Source of the DNA: Methylocystis sp. B8 | GTDB lineage: Bacteria; Pseudomonadota; Alphaproteobacteria; Rhizobiales; Beijerinckiaceae | Assembly: GCF_005771425.1 (NCBI RefSeq) | Contig: NZ_VBTZ01000011.1 | Location: 27,118 to 91,117, forward strand | DNA: 64,000 nucleotides | Direction: 5' to 3' | Shown here: one piece after another, positions 1 through 7,829 of the stretch | Numbering within the stretch: position 1 is the first letter of the stretch | How the letters are laid out: each line of letters opens with the position of its first letter | Notes under the pieces: model-generated | The model's database searches: none | What the model was told of the DNA's origin: nothing | The model's input: only the letters and a program-made list of their open reading frames with translations | Program-made: the position numbers and the translations under genes

Positions 1-2459
1 GGATCATGCTTGCCCGCAGGCGCGCCACAGGTGTCTGGCAGAAAAACGATTTTCGCCTCGAGCCCCTTCGCCGCGTGAGCAGTCATCGCCCGTACGGCGC
101 CGCCGGCCGATTCCATGTCGCGCTTGATCGAAAGATCGAGCGACTCGGCCATCGCCAAAAACATCGTAAGCGACGGCGGTTGCTCGCGTTCGAAACTCGC
201 CGTGAGTTTCAGGAATTCATCGATTGCGTCCTCCGCTTCGCGGCCGAGTCGCGCGACAAGCTGCGCGCGTCCGCCGTCGGGGCCAAGAACACGGCTGTAG
301 AAATCAAAGGGGGCGAGTTCAGTGGCGTCGCGCCGCGATCGCCGCAGCCGCTCGGCCGCGTGCCTGTAGCGCGCTTTTTCCGACTGCTCGAGCGCCTCGA
401 AGAGCGAAGCGCGGCGCGTCGGCGCTATCGAGACGAGATCGTCGTCGTCGAAGCCGAAGAACGGCGACTTCAGGACGCTCGCTAATGTCAGATCGTCTTG
501 CGGCAGCAGCGCCGCGCGCCCGAGCGCCACGAGATCATGCACGGCGATGTGCTCAGCGAGGTTGAGGCGGTCGGCGCCGGCCACGGCGACATGCTCGCTC
601 TTCAAGGCGCGAATGATCGCTTCAAAGAGCGGGCCACGCTTGCGTACGAGAATTAATATGTCGCCGGCCGCGACCGGACGCAGTTCGCCGCGATCTTCGA
701 CACATTCGCCGTTTTCCGGCGCGAGCAGCGCTCTGACTTTGCGCGAGAGCTTTTGCGCCAAAAGCTCATTGGGGTCGTTGGCGTCGGCATAATCGAGCGG
801 CAGACGCCAATCGCTCGGGTCCTGCGCCTTTTCTGCGCCGATCGGCTCCCAAATTTCAATGAGCGCGGCGACATCGGATTTCCACGCCTCGTGCCTTGGC
901 GCCGGCTCCTGCGGATCGAAGCACAGGCCAATACGATTCTCTTCGATCGCGAAAATGTCGTCGACCGCTTGCAGCACGCCAGGCGCCGAGCGGAAGGATT
1001 GGGTGAGCCTCACCTCTTCGAAGCGACGCTCCACAACTTCGAACCTCCGGCGGAAATCGCGCCGCATGGCGTCGAATCTTTCGGGCGCTGCGCCTTGAAA
1101 CGAAAAGATCGACTGCTTTTCGTCGCCAACGGCGAAGAAGCTTCGCGGCGGATGATGGCCTCTCGCCTCGCGCGCGCCGGCGCCGGCGCAAAATTCGTCG
1201 GCGATCGCGGCCAATATGTCCCACTGCGCCGAACTCGTATCCTGCGCTTCATCGAGCAGAATATGGTCAATCTGCGCGTCGAGCTTATAGAGAACCCAGG
1301 ATGGATTCGAACGATGGAGCAGGCGTCGCGCGCCCTCGATCAGATCATCATAGTCCAACAATCCCCGACGCCTCTTGGCGCGCTCATATTCTTCCATAAT
1401 TGCGTCGCCGAGCGCATGGATCGCCAGCGCGCGATCGGCGGCGGCGGCCGCCTTGCGCTTTTCGACGAGCGGCGCGAGTCGGTCGCGCTCGGACTCCATG
1501 CGCATGAGAAGCTGCGGCTCACGCTCGGCGAGACCACGTGTAATGATTTTCGTTTTTCCGGCGCCGCGCGGTTCGCCTTCTGTAGTGAAAAAGGCCGAGA
1601 GATAGTTTTCGATACTGTCCGGATGCGGGGCAAGCGCGAAAGCGGACTCGAGCGAATTGGCGAGCTTGCAGTCATTGTCAGAACCGCTGCGCAACATTCG
1701 GGCGAGCGCCGGCCACTCTGACGGCGGTTCGCCTTTCTCGATGATTGAAGTTTCAATCCGCGCCAGAGTTTCATCTGTCGTCAGACCGAGCGCCGCGAAA
1801 ACTCTGGCTTCATAATCGTCCTGCTCGCGCAGCCGCGCAATCTTCTGGCGATGATGCAGCAATTCCTCGCAGAGCGTCTTGAACCCCGCGGCGGATGTGT
1901 CGCGCGCGACAAGCTCCAGCGCCTTTCGCAGCGATCCGCAGTCCCGCATGGCGGCGTCGAGCGCGCGGCGGCGCGCCGCCTCCATCAGCTCGGCGCGCTC
2001 AAGATCGTCGACGACGCGGAAGGAAGCCGGAACGTTAGCTTCCAAGGGAAAGATGTGAAGCAGCTTCTCGCAGAAGGCGTGAATCGTCTGGATCTTGAGT
2101 CCTCCTGGCGTCTCGACGGCGCGCGCAAAAAGCCGTCGCGCGAAATCAAGATCGATGCGCGACTCGACCGTCGCGCCCATCTCAGCAATTTCCTTGGCTA
2201 GCGCCGCATCGTCGAGCGTCGCCCAGCGCGCCAGCGCCTCAAAAACCCGCGAACCCATATTGGCGGCCGCAGCCTTGGTATAGGTGAGGCAGAGAACCTG
2301 CGAAGGCCGGGCGCCCGCGAGCAGCAGCCGCAAGACGCGCTGCGCGAGCACATGCGTTTTACCGGACCCGGCATGCGCCGAAACCCACGCGGACGCGAAG
2401 GGATCGGAAGCCGTTTGCTGACGCCTGATCGTCAGGCTGCCGACGGGACGCTCGCTCAT
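1..2459 (-). CDS. addA: AddA, helicase-nuclease subunit of the AddAB double-strand break repair enzyme (3' end missing)
   Basis: UvrD/Rep-type superfamily 1 helicase that with AddB processes double-strand DNA ends for RecA recombination. Reading back from an ATG at 2459, the frame stays open for about 819 codons and leaves the window at base 1, so the C-terminal nuclease domain is not visible. The Walker A motif AHAGSGKTHVLAQR lies near residues 28-41, followed by LCLTYTKAAAANM (helicase motif Ia) and IQTIHAFCEKLL. Close to the left edge EAKIVFLPDTC is the conserved AddA helicase motif. The start overlaps the addB stop by four bases (ATGA), which indicates translational coupling. Identity rests on motifs and on adjacency to addB. 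Confidence 0.95.
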   Translation of the reverse strand, partial: MSERPVGSLTIRRQQTASDPFASAWVSAHAGSGKTHVLAQRVLRLLLAGARPSQVLCLTYTKAAAANMGSRVFEALARWATLDDAALAKEIAEMGATVESRIDLDFARRLFARAVETPGGLKIQTIHAFCEKLLHIFPLEANVPASFRVVDDLERAELMEAARRRALDAAMRDCGSLRKALELVARDTSAAGFKTLCEELLHHRQKIARLREQDDYEARVFAALGLTTDETLARIETSIIEKGEPPSEWPALARMLRSGSDNDCKLANSLESAFALAPHPDSIENYLSAFFTTEGEPRGAGKTKIITRGLAEREPQLLMRMESERDRLAPLVEKRKAAAAADRALAIHALGDAIMEEYERAKRRRGLLDYDDLIEGARRLLHRSNPSWVLYKLDAQIDHILLDEAQDTSSAQWDILAAIADEFCAGAGAREARGHHPPRSFFAVGDEKQSIFSFQGAAPERFDAMRRDFRRRFEVVERRFEEVRLTQSFRSAPGVLQAVDDIFAIEENRIGLCFDPQEPAPRHEAWKSDVAALIEIWEPIGAEKAQDPSDWRLPLDYADANDPNELLAQKLSRKVRALLAPENGECVEDRGELRPVAAGDILILVRKRGPLFEAIIRALKSEHVAVAGADRLNLAEHIAVHDLVALGRAALLPQDDLTLASVLKSPFFGFDDDDLVSIAPTRRASLFEALEQSEKARYRHAAERLRRSRRDATELAPFDFYSRVLGPDGGRAQLVARLGREAEDAIDEFLKLTASFEREQPPSLTMFLAMAESLDLSIKRDMESAGGAVRAMTAHAAKGLEAKIVFLPDTCGAPAGKHD

Positions 2460-5400
2460 GCCGGCTCTCCACCGCCGCGCATCCATTCCCTCACGCGCGC
2501 CAGATGATCGTAATCGCCGACATCGCTCGTGAAAGCTGGATGCGGTCGCGACGCGTAAGGCATGGATTCATCGCGAAACTGCGACAAAAGCGCCTGAAGT
2601 TGCACGCGATGCGCCGCAACGACTTCGGCAAAGCGCGCGTCTGTCCACTCAAGCCATTGCGTCTTGCCGCCGTTCCGCAGCCCAATGTAAGCGGCGCAAG
2701 CGACGCTCGGAGCGCCGACTTTTTCGAACGCGCCGGCTTCGATCATCGCCGCCTCCAGGGTTAGCTGCGGCGACCAGCCGACTTTGACCTGCTTGTTGGA
2801 AGGCGGCGCGCCAGTCTTGTAATCGAAGACATAGGCTTGGCCCTGCCGATCTAACTCTATGCGATCCGCAATTGCAGTTAGATGAAATGTGCTGCCGTCG
2901 GCGAGCGTCAGCGCCATTTCGCCACGCGTTTCGACATGGATTTCACAATTGAGCGCGCGTCGCTCCTGTTCGAAGCCGAGCGCGTGACCGAGCCCGGCTT
3001 CGATACGCGGCCATTGGAAGCTCACGAAAGCGGAGTCGGACATGAAGCCGTTGAGTTTCTCGCGCGCGAGATAGAGCAGAGTGTCGCGCGCGCCACAGGG
3101 AAGCGCGCCGTGCGGATGGCGCATGACGAATTCAGCAAGCGCTTCATGTATCGCCATGCCGATTTCTCTCGTCCCGGCTTCCGTTCCCATGAGCGGCAAA
3201 GGCGTGAGTTTGAGAACATATTCGGCGAAGATCGCGTAAGGATCGCGCCGCAGTCGTTCGATGCGGGTGACGCTCAATCGCTGCGGACGCAGCGCTAGAG
3301 GAGGACGCGGCTGCGGCCGTTCGATCGCCATCGTCTCCTTTGGGCGATCGAGCGCGGCGGCGATCGTGAGCATGGCGTCGCCGCGTTTCTTGCAGTCGTC
3401 GAAAGCGTCGCCCGCAAGCGCCGAGAGACGCGCGATAAAACGCGAAGGCACGGTCGGCGCGCCGTCACGCTTAATGGCGCGGCTCAGCACGACGCGCTTT
3501 GCGCCCAGAGCCATGATGAAATCATGCGCGCTTTGGCCAATGCGTCGCTCTGGCGCCATCAGGCCGAGTTGCGCGCGCATCGAGCGATTGAGAAAGGCGC
3601 CTGTGTCGGTCTGCGGCGGCCATACGCCTTCATCAAGTCCGGCGAGCAGGATGAGGTCGGCGTCGATCAGACGCGCTTCCAAAGGGCCAAGAATCTTCAG
3701 CCGCGGATGCGCGCGTCTTGGGCCGCGCAGCATTGTCTCTGAAAGAATGCGATCGAAGAGCGCCACGTAGTTTTGCGCGTCAAAGCCTTCCGGCGCCTCG
3801 GCGTGAGTCAGCCGATCGAAGAGTTCGAACAACGCCGTTGCGCCTTCATCACCACACTCATCGGCGCCAGAGATTACGGCTTCAAACGCGACGCGATGCG
3901 CGCGCGCGCGATCGGACAGCGACGCCGTCGGCGCCAAGGCCGCCAATGGCGCGAAAGCGGCGTCTATGCGCTCAAGCGCGTCTTCGATCTTAAGCCAGTC
4001 ATCGTCGCTGATGCGGCGCGCCGCCGGATGCGCATGCGGCGCGCGCGCCAATTCGCGCGCTGCCGCCACGCGAGGCGCCCAGCCGCAGTCAGGCTGCGCA
4101 AACGTCCGCAGCCTCCCGACCTCGATGAGCGGCGCGAGCGCTGAGACTCGCTCGCTCGAAAGTCCAAGCGCGGTCAGCGGATGCGCAAGCAGCGCTGCGA
4201 CATTCACCGCGCCGGCGCGATCCGAGCCGATCGTCGCGACGAGCCGCGCCAAAGCGCCGATGGACGTTCGCGCGAGCGGCATGCCGCCGGAATCGTCAAC
4301 TTCTATGTCGAAGCGTCGCAACTCGGCGGCGACGCGCCGCGCAATGAGTCGATCAGGCGTAACGAGCGCCGCGGTGCGGCTTGTCGTCTCCAGCGCCTCG
4401 CGCATGAAGAGCGCGAGCGACAAAGCCTCGAGTCGCTCGTCCGGGGCTTCCAGCGCAATGACGCCTTCAAGCGCCTCCGCGAAACCGCCGCTGTGCGTAA
4501 CCTGATAATCGCGCCACGCTGAGGTCGCTTCAGCAGGCGCCATCGCTTGCGATACGAAGGCCCGCCGCGCCGCGAGGGCAGGGGTCAGCTGCGTGAGTTC
4601 GCAAGGCTCGTCGCGCGCAGCGCCCATGGTGGCGAGCAAGCGTTTCAACATCGTCTGCGGATGGGTGAAGGCCGACTCTCCGCCTTTCTCCGTGTGACCT
4701 ACGCTCGCCCAGGCGTCCGCGCTCATAATTTGATCGAGGCCCGGCAGAACCACTGCCCCATTTTCGAGTGAAGCGATCGTGGCGAGGAGCCGCGTCGTCG
4801 TCGGCTGCGTCCCGGTGGAACCGAGCGCGATCACCGGCGTCGCCGGCGGAGACCGATTGAGTTCCGTAATCTGCGCTTCAATCAAGCGCTTCAGATAGGC
4901 GCTGGCGTCGATGCGTCCGCGTTCGGCGAGAATTTGCGGCCATTCGCGCAAGGCGATCTGCAGAAATTGCGTCGTGATCGCCCAGAAATCGCTGTAAGCG
5001 TCATCGCTAAGCGTCCCGAAGGCGTCGACCGAAACATTTTCAATGTGCAATTCGTCAATGAGGGCGCCGAGGTCGGCGGCGAGCGTGTAAGCCGCCGACG
5101 GCGTGGCGGCGACAAGAAGCGGTTCGCTCTCGTGCAGATTGGGCGCGCCGGTCGCATCGATCGAGATGATCGCGCGTCCCAACGCCTCCGCCCATTGCAG
5201 AATGAGCTGCGACAGGAGAAGACGCCGCTCCAGCTCTTCGATCGGCGCGCCGAGCGGCGCGTCGGCAACATCAAAGTCTGCGCCGAAAAGAGCGGCGTTC
5301 TCGCCCTCCTCCAGAGCGCCGAGCGGCAGTATGCGCGGCAGCAACGTTGCCCGCCGATCCAGCGCCTGCGCGAATTCGGCGGAGAGCGCACGCGCCGCCC

Positions 5401-5560
5401 GCTGAGTGGGCACATAGATCGTGGCGCGCGCCATCGTCAGCGGCGGCGTTTCGCGCGACAAAGCCGGAACGATTTCGCCGTTGAGCAAGGCCGAAACGAA
5501 CGTCTTCAGAAATGGCGCGCCTGGCGCGATGGTGAAAAGATTGCGCCGACGAGTGAGCAC
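2456..5560 (-). CDS. addB: AddB, double-strand break repair subunit
   Basis: Second subunit of the alphaproteobacterial AddAB helicase-nuclease, 1034 residues, normal for the family. The N-terminal part is a degenerate helicase fold (NLFTIAPGAPFLKTF at the start). The C-terminal third is a PD-(D/E)XK nuclease: AIADRIEL near residue 895 supplies the first acidic residue, and DYKTG at about 913-917 supplies the D-Y-K core, with QLTLEAAM downstream. It starts with GTG at 5560, three bases after the stop of the nucleotidyltransferase gene, and overlaps addA by four bases. It is therefore part of the five-gene operon read from divL. Confidence 0.95.
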   Translation of the reverse strand: MLTRRRNLFTIAPGAPFLKTFVSALLNGEIVPALSRETPPLTMARATIYVPTQRAARALSAEFAQALDRRATLLPRILPLGALEEGENAALFGADFDVADAPLGAPIEELERRLLLSQLILQWAEALGRAIISIDATGAPNLHESEPLLVAATPSAAYTLAADLGALIDELHIENVSVDAFGTLSDDAYSDFWAITTQFLQIALREWPQILAERGRIDASAYLKRLIEAQITELNRSPPATPVIALGSTGTQPTTTRLLATIASLENGAVVLPGLDQIMSADAWASVGHTEKGGESAFTHPQTMLKRLLATMGAARDEPCELTQLTPALAARRAFVSQAMAPAEATSAWRDYQVTHSGGFAEALEGVIALEAPDERLEALSLALFMREALETTSRTAALVTPDRLIARRVAAELRRFDIEVDDSGGMPLARTSIGALARLVATIGSDRAGAVNVAALLAHPLTALGLSSERVSALAPLIEVGRLRTFAQPDCGWAPRVAAARELARAPHAHPAARRISDDDWLKIEDALERIDAAFAPLAALAPTASLSDRARAHRVAFEAVISGADECGDEGATALFELFDRLTHAEAPEGFDAQNYVALFDRILSETMLRGPRRAHPRLKILGPLEARLIDADLILLAGLDEGVWPPQTDTGAFLNRSMRAQLGLMAPERRIGQSAHDFIMALGAKRVVLSRAIKRDGAPTVPSRFIARLSALAGDAFDDCKKRGDAMLTIAAALDRPKETMAIERPQPRPPLALRPQRLSVTRIERLRRDPYAIFAEYVLKLTPLPLMGTEAGTREIGMAIHEALAEFVMRHPHGALPCGARDTLLYLAREKLNGFMSDSAFVSFQWPRIEAGLGHALGFEQERRALNCEIHVETRGEMALTLADGSTFHLTAIADRIELDRQGQAYVFDYKTGAPPSNKQVKVGWSPQLTLEAAMIEAGAFEKVGAPSVACAAYIGLRNGGKTQWLEWTDARFAEVVAAHRVQLQALLSQFRDESMPYASRPHPAFTSDVGDYDHLARVREWMRGGGEPA

Positions 5561-5563
5561 TGC

Positions 5564-6328
5564 TCAGCCCCTGCGCGTGGCGATCGCCCGCTCGGCTTCC
5601 TCGATGGCGCCGACGGTGCCGACATGAAGCCAGAGACCGCTGGAGACGACGCCATAGAGTCGCCCCTTGCGCGCAGTTTCGAAGAAGAAGGGCGCGAGCT
5701 TGAAAACATCATCCGCGACGCCGGTAAAGAGCTGTGGCCTTATGAGTCCAACGCCGGCGTAGACATAGGGCTTCGGGCCTTCGCGCCGAATAATGCGGCC
5801 GGCGTCATCAAGATCGAAGTCGCCGTCCCAGTCGACCCCGACGCTTCCTGACGTTGGCGCGAGCAGGAGCGCCGCATCCATCTTGTCGGCGTCAAAGGCC
5901 TGGGCGAGCGCGAGGATGTTGGAGCGCGTCGCGTCGATCCAGAAGGCGTCGGTGTTGCAGACGAAAAAGGGATTGTCGCCGATCAGGGGGAGCGCCTTCT
6001 TGATTCCGCCGCCCTGATCCAGCAGCAGCGCGCGTTCGTCCGAAATGACGATGCGCGGTCGCGTGCGGTTCTTAAGATGCGCCTCGATTTGATCGGCAAG
6101 ATGATGGACATTGACGATCGCAGTTTCGACGCCAGCCTGCTCAAACGCGTCAAGCGCGCGGTCGAGCAGGGTGCGGCCAGCGATCGAGACGAGCGGCTTT
6201 GGTATCTTGTCGGTGAGGGGCCGCATGCGCGTCCCAAGCCCGGCGGCGAACACCATGGCGACGCTCGGCGCATGCGCGAGCGCGCGCTCGTCAGGCGTCG
6301 CGAAACAAGCCGGGGATATTGGCCTCAT
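5564..6328 (-). CDS. murU: MurU-like sugar-1-phosphate nucleotidyltransferase
   Basis: 254-residue GT-A fold nucleotidyltransferase. The signature AAGLGTRMRPLT at residues 28-39 and the following IPKPL are the NTP-binding elements. CNTDAFW around residues 119-125 carries the catalytic Asp. MurU converts N-acetylmuramate 1-phosphate plus UTP to UDP-MurNAc in the cell-wall recycling route that bypasses MurA. The assignment is strengthened because the gene immediately upstream encodes an AmgK-like sugar kinase, its partner in that route. The chosen start (6328) has a CAGGG-type ribosome site and overlaps the upstream stop by 38 bases; Met24 is a possible alternative. A different NDP-sugar product cannot be excluded. 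Confidence 0.8.
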   Translation of the reverse strand: MRPISPACFATPDERALAHAPSVAMVFAAGLGTRMRPLTDKIPKPLVSIAGRTLLDRALDAFEQAGVETAIVNVHHLADQIEAHLKNRTRPRIVISDERALLLDQGGGIKKALPLIGDNPFFVCNTDAFWIDATRSNILALAQAFDADKMDAALLLAPTSGSVGVDWDGDFDLDDAGRIIRREGPKPYVYAGVGLIRPQLFTGVADDVFKLAPFFFETARKGRLYGVVSSGLWLHVGTVGAIEEAERAIATRRG

Positions 6329-7829
6329 ACCAAGCCCTGACGTCGGCCAACGCCGGATGGCGGAGGCTCTTTCTAAGATAGGATTCTACGCGCGGAAGAT
6401 GCACGAGATATTGCGGCTTGCGATCGCGCTGATCGAGCCGCGCAAAAATCCCCAGAATTTTTGTCGCGCGCTGCGCCGCCAAGATCGCGTAAGCCTTGGC
6501 GAAAGCGGCCATGTCAAACCCAGAATCAGCTTCGCGACGAAGTTTGGCGTAATAAGCGAGGAGCTTCAACTCCAATTCATTGGACACGTCGACGCGGGCG
6601 TCCTGCCCGAGCGAGGCCACGTCATAGGCGGGGTGGCCAAGCACGCAGTCCTGAAAATCGAGGATGCCGATCCGCGACACGCCCTTGCGCTGCGCGAGCC
6701 ACAAGAGATTGGGAGAGTGATAGTCCCTCAGAGTCCACGTGGGCGCAGCGCTCGCCGCCTCGATGAGCGCCTGGCGCCAAAGGTTGAGAAAGATCGCGCG
6801 TGCGCCGGACGAAATGGACGCTTTCAGGTGGGGGAGATACCAATCGACCGCCAACTCCACCTCGATCAGCAGCGCGTCAAGATCATAGGGCGGGATATGG
6901 TAATTGCGGCCGTCTTCGATCGTGATCATGTCCGGCAGACGTTGCGCATGGAGATAGGCGAGCGCGCCAGCCGCCTCGAGATAGCGTTCGACGATTGGGC
7001 CTTTCTCATCGACGACGCTTTCGCCGCCAAGATCTTCGATGATCAGCAAGCCGGCGTCGAAATCCCTGCGATAGACTTCAGGGGCGGAAAGTCCCAGGCC
7101 GCGCAGCGCCTGTGACAATGCGACGAAAGGAACGACATTTTCTGCGAGGCGCGCGATAGCGCTGTATGATTTTCCGTAGCGGATCGGCGGCCCGTCTTGT
7201 CGGGCCGGCGATATCATTAGTATCGCGCGCCGCCCGTCCGGTTTTTCGAGCCGTTCATAGGCGCGCGTCGAGGCGTCGCCCTGCAAGAACGAGCGCTTGG
7301 CGTCGGACCAGTCCGACTTTTGTAGAAGTTCGCGCAGCGCCTTGTGGAATGCAAGGCGCTGAACGAAAGAGCCATAGCCGGAGATTGTGAGCCGTCGCGC
7401 CTCGCGATTGTCGCCGTCGACGAAACTCAAGCGCACTTCGAGGCGATCGGGCGAGAGCGCTTCGCGCGCCCGTTCGGCCCATTCAACGAGCACGATGGCG
7501 TCTTCAGTCGCGTCCTCCCAGCCCAATCCATCAAGTTCCACAGTGTTCTCGAGCCGATAGAAGTCGGCGTGGACGACGCGCTTGCCGGCGCCTTCATAAA
7601 TTTGCATCAGCGTGAAGGTCGGGCTCGGCGCTTCAAGCTCAGGGTCGTCGACCAAGGCGCGGATCATCGCGCGGGCGAATGTGGTCTTGCCCGCGCCGAG
7701 GTCGCCCGAGAGCATGACGGCGTCGCCGCTGCGAAGAATCGTCGATAGCTCCTGCGCGAGTTCGACCGTTCCGGCTTCGCTGCCGACATCAAGGCGCCAG
7801 ACTGCTTTTTGCGGTGACTCGTCGCTCAT
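6291..7829 (-). CDS. tsaE: TsaE ATPase fused to an AmgK-like amino-sugar kinase
   Basis: Two-domain protein of 512 residues. Residues 1 to about 150 are TsaE, the ATPase of the complex making N6-threonylcarbamoyladenosine in tRNA. They show Walker A GDLGAGKTT (42-50), PSPTFTLMQIYE (69-79), HADFYRLEN (88-95) and VLVEWAER (113-120). Residues from about 175 to 512 form an aminoglycoside-phosphotransferase-like kinase: QGDASTRAYERL near 183-194, catalytic LRDYHSPN near 367-374 and metal-binding ILDFQDC near 389-395. The kinase half resembles AmgK, which phosphorylates MurNAc and GlcNAc at the anomeric carbon. The start overlaps the divL stop by four bases (ATGA). Stand-alone TsaE is about 150 residues, so the fusion is clear. 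Confidence 0.9.
   Translation of the reverse strand: MSDESPQKAVWRLDVGSEAGTVELAQELSTILRSGDAVMLSGDLGAGKTTFARAMIRALVDDPELEAPSPTFTLMQIYEGAGKRVVHADFYRLENTVELDGLGWEDATEDAIVLVEWAERAREALSPDRLEVRLSFVDGDNREARRLTISGYGSFVQRLAFHKALRELLQKSDWSDAKRSFLQGDASTRAYERLEKPDGRRAILMISPARQDGPPIRYGKSYSAIARLAENVVPFVALSQALRGLGLSAPEVYRRDFDAGLLIIEDLGGESVVDEKGPIVERYLEAAGALAYLHAQRLPDMITIEDGRNYHIPPYDLDALLIEVELAVDWYLPHLKASISSGARAIFLNLWRQALIEAASAAPTWTLRDYHSPNLLWLAQRKGVSRIGILDFQDCVLGHPAYDVASLGQDARVDVSNELELKLLAYYAKLRREADSGFDMAAFAKAYAILAAQRATKILGIFARLDQRDRKPQYLVHLPRVESYLRKSLRHPALADVRAWYEANIPGLFRDA

Noticed and set aside
753..1721. 322-codon plus-strand open frame
   Set aside because: It is the antisense shadow of addA, whose frame has clear helicase motifs; the plus reading is Arg-rich without family features.
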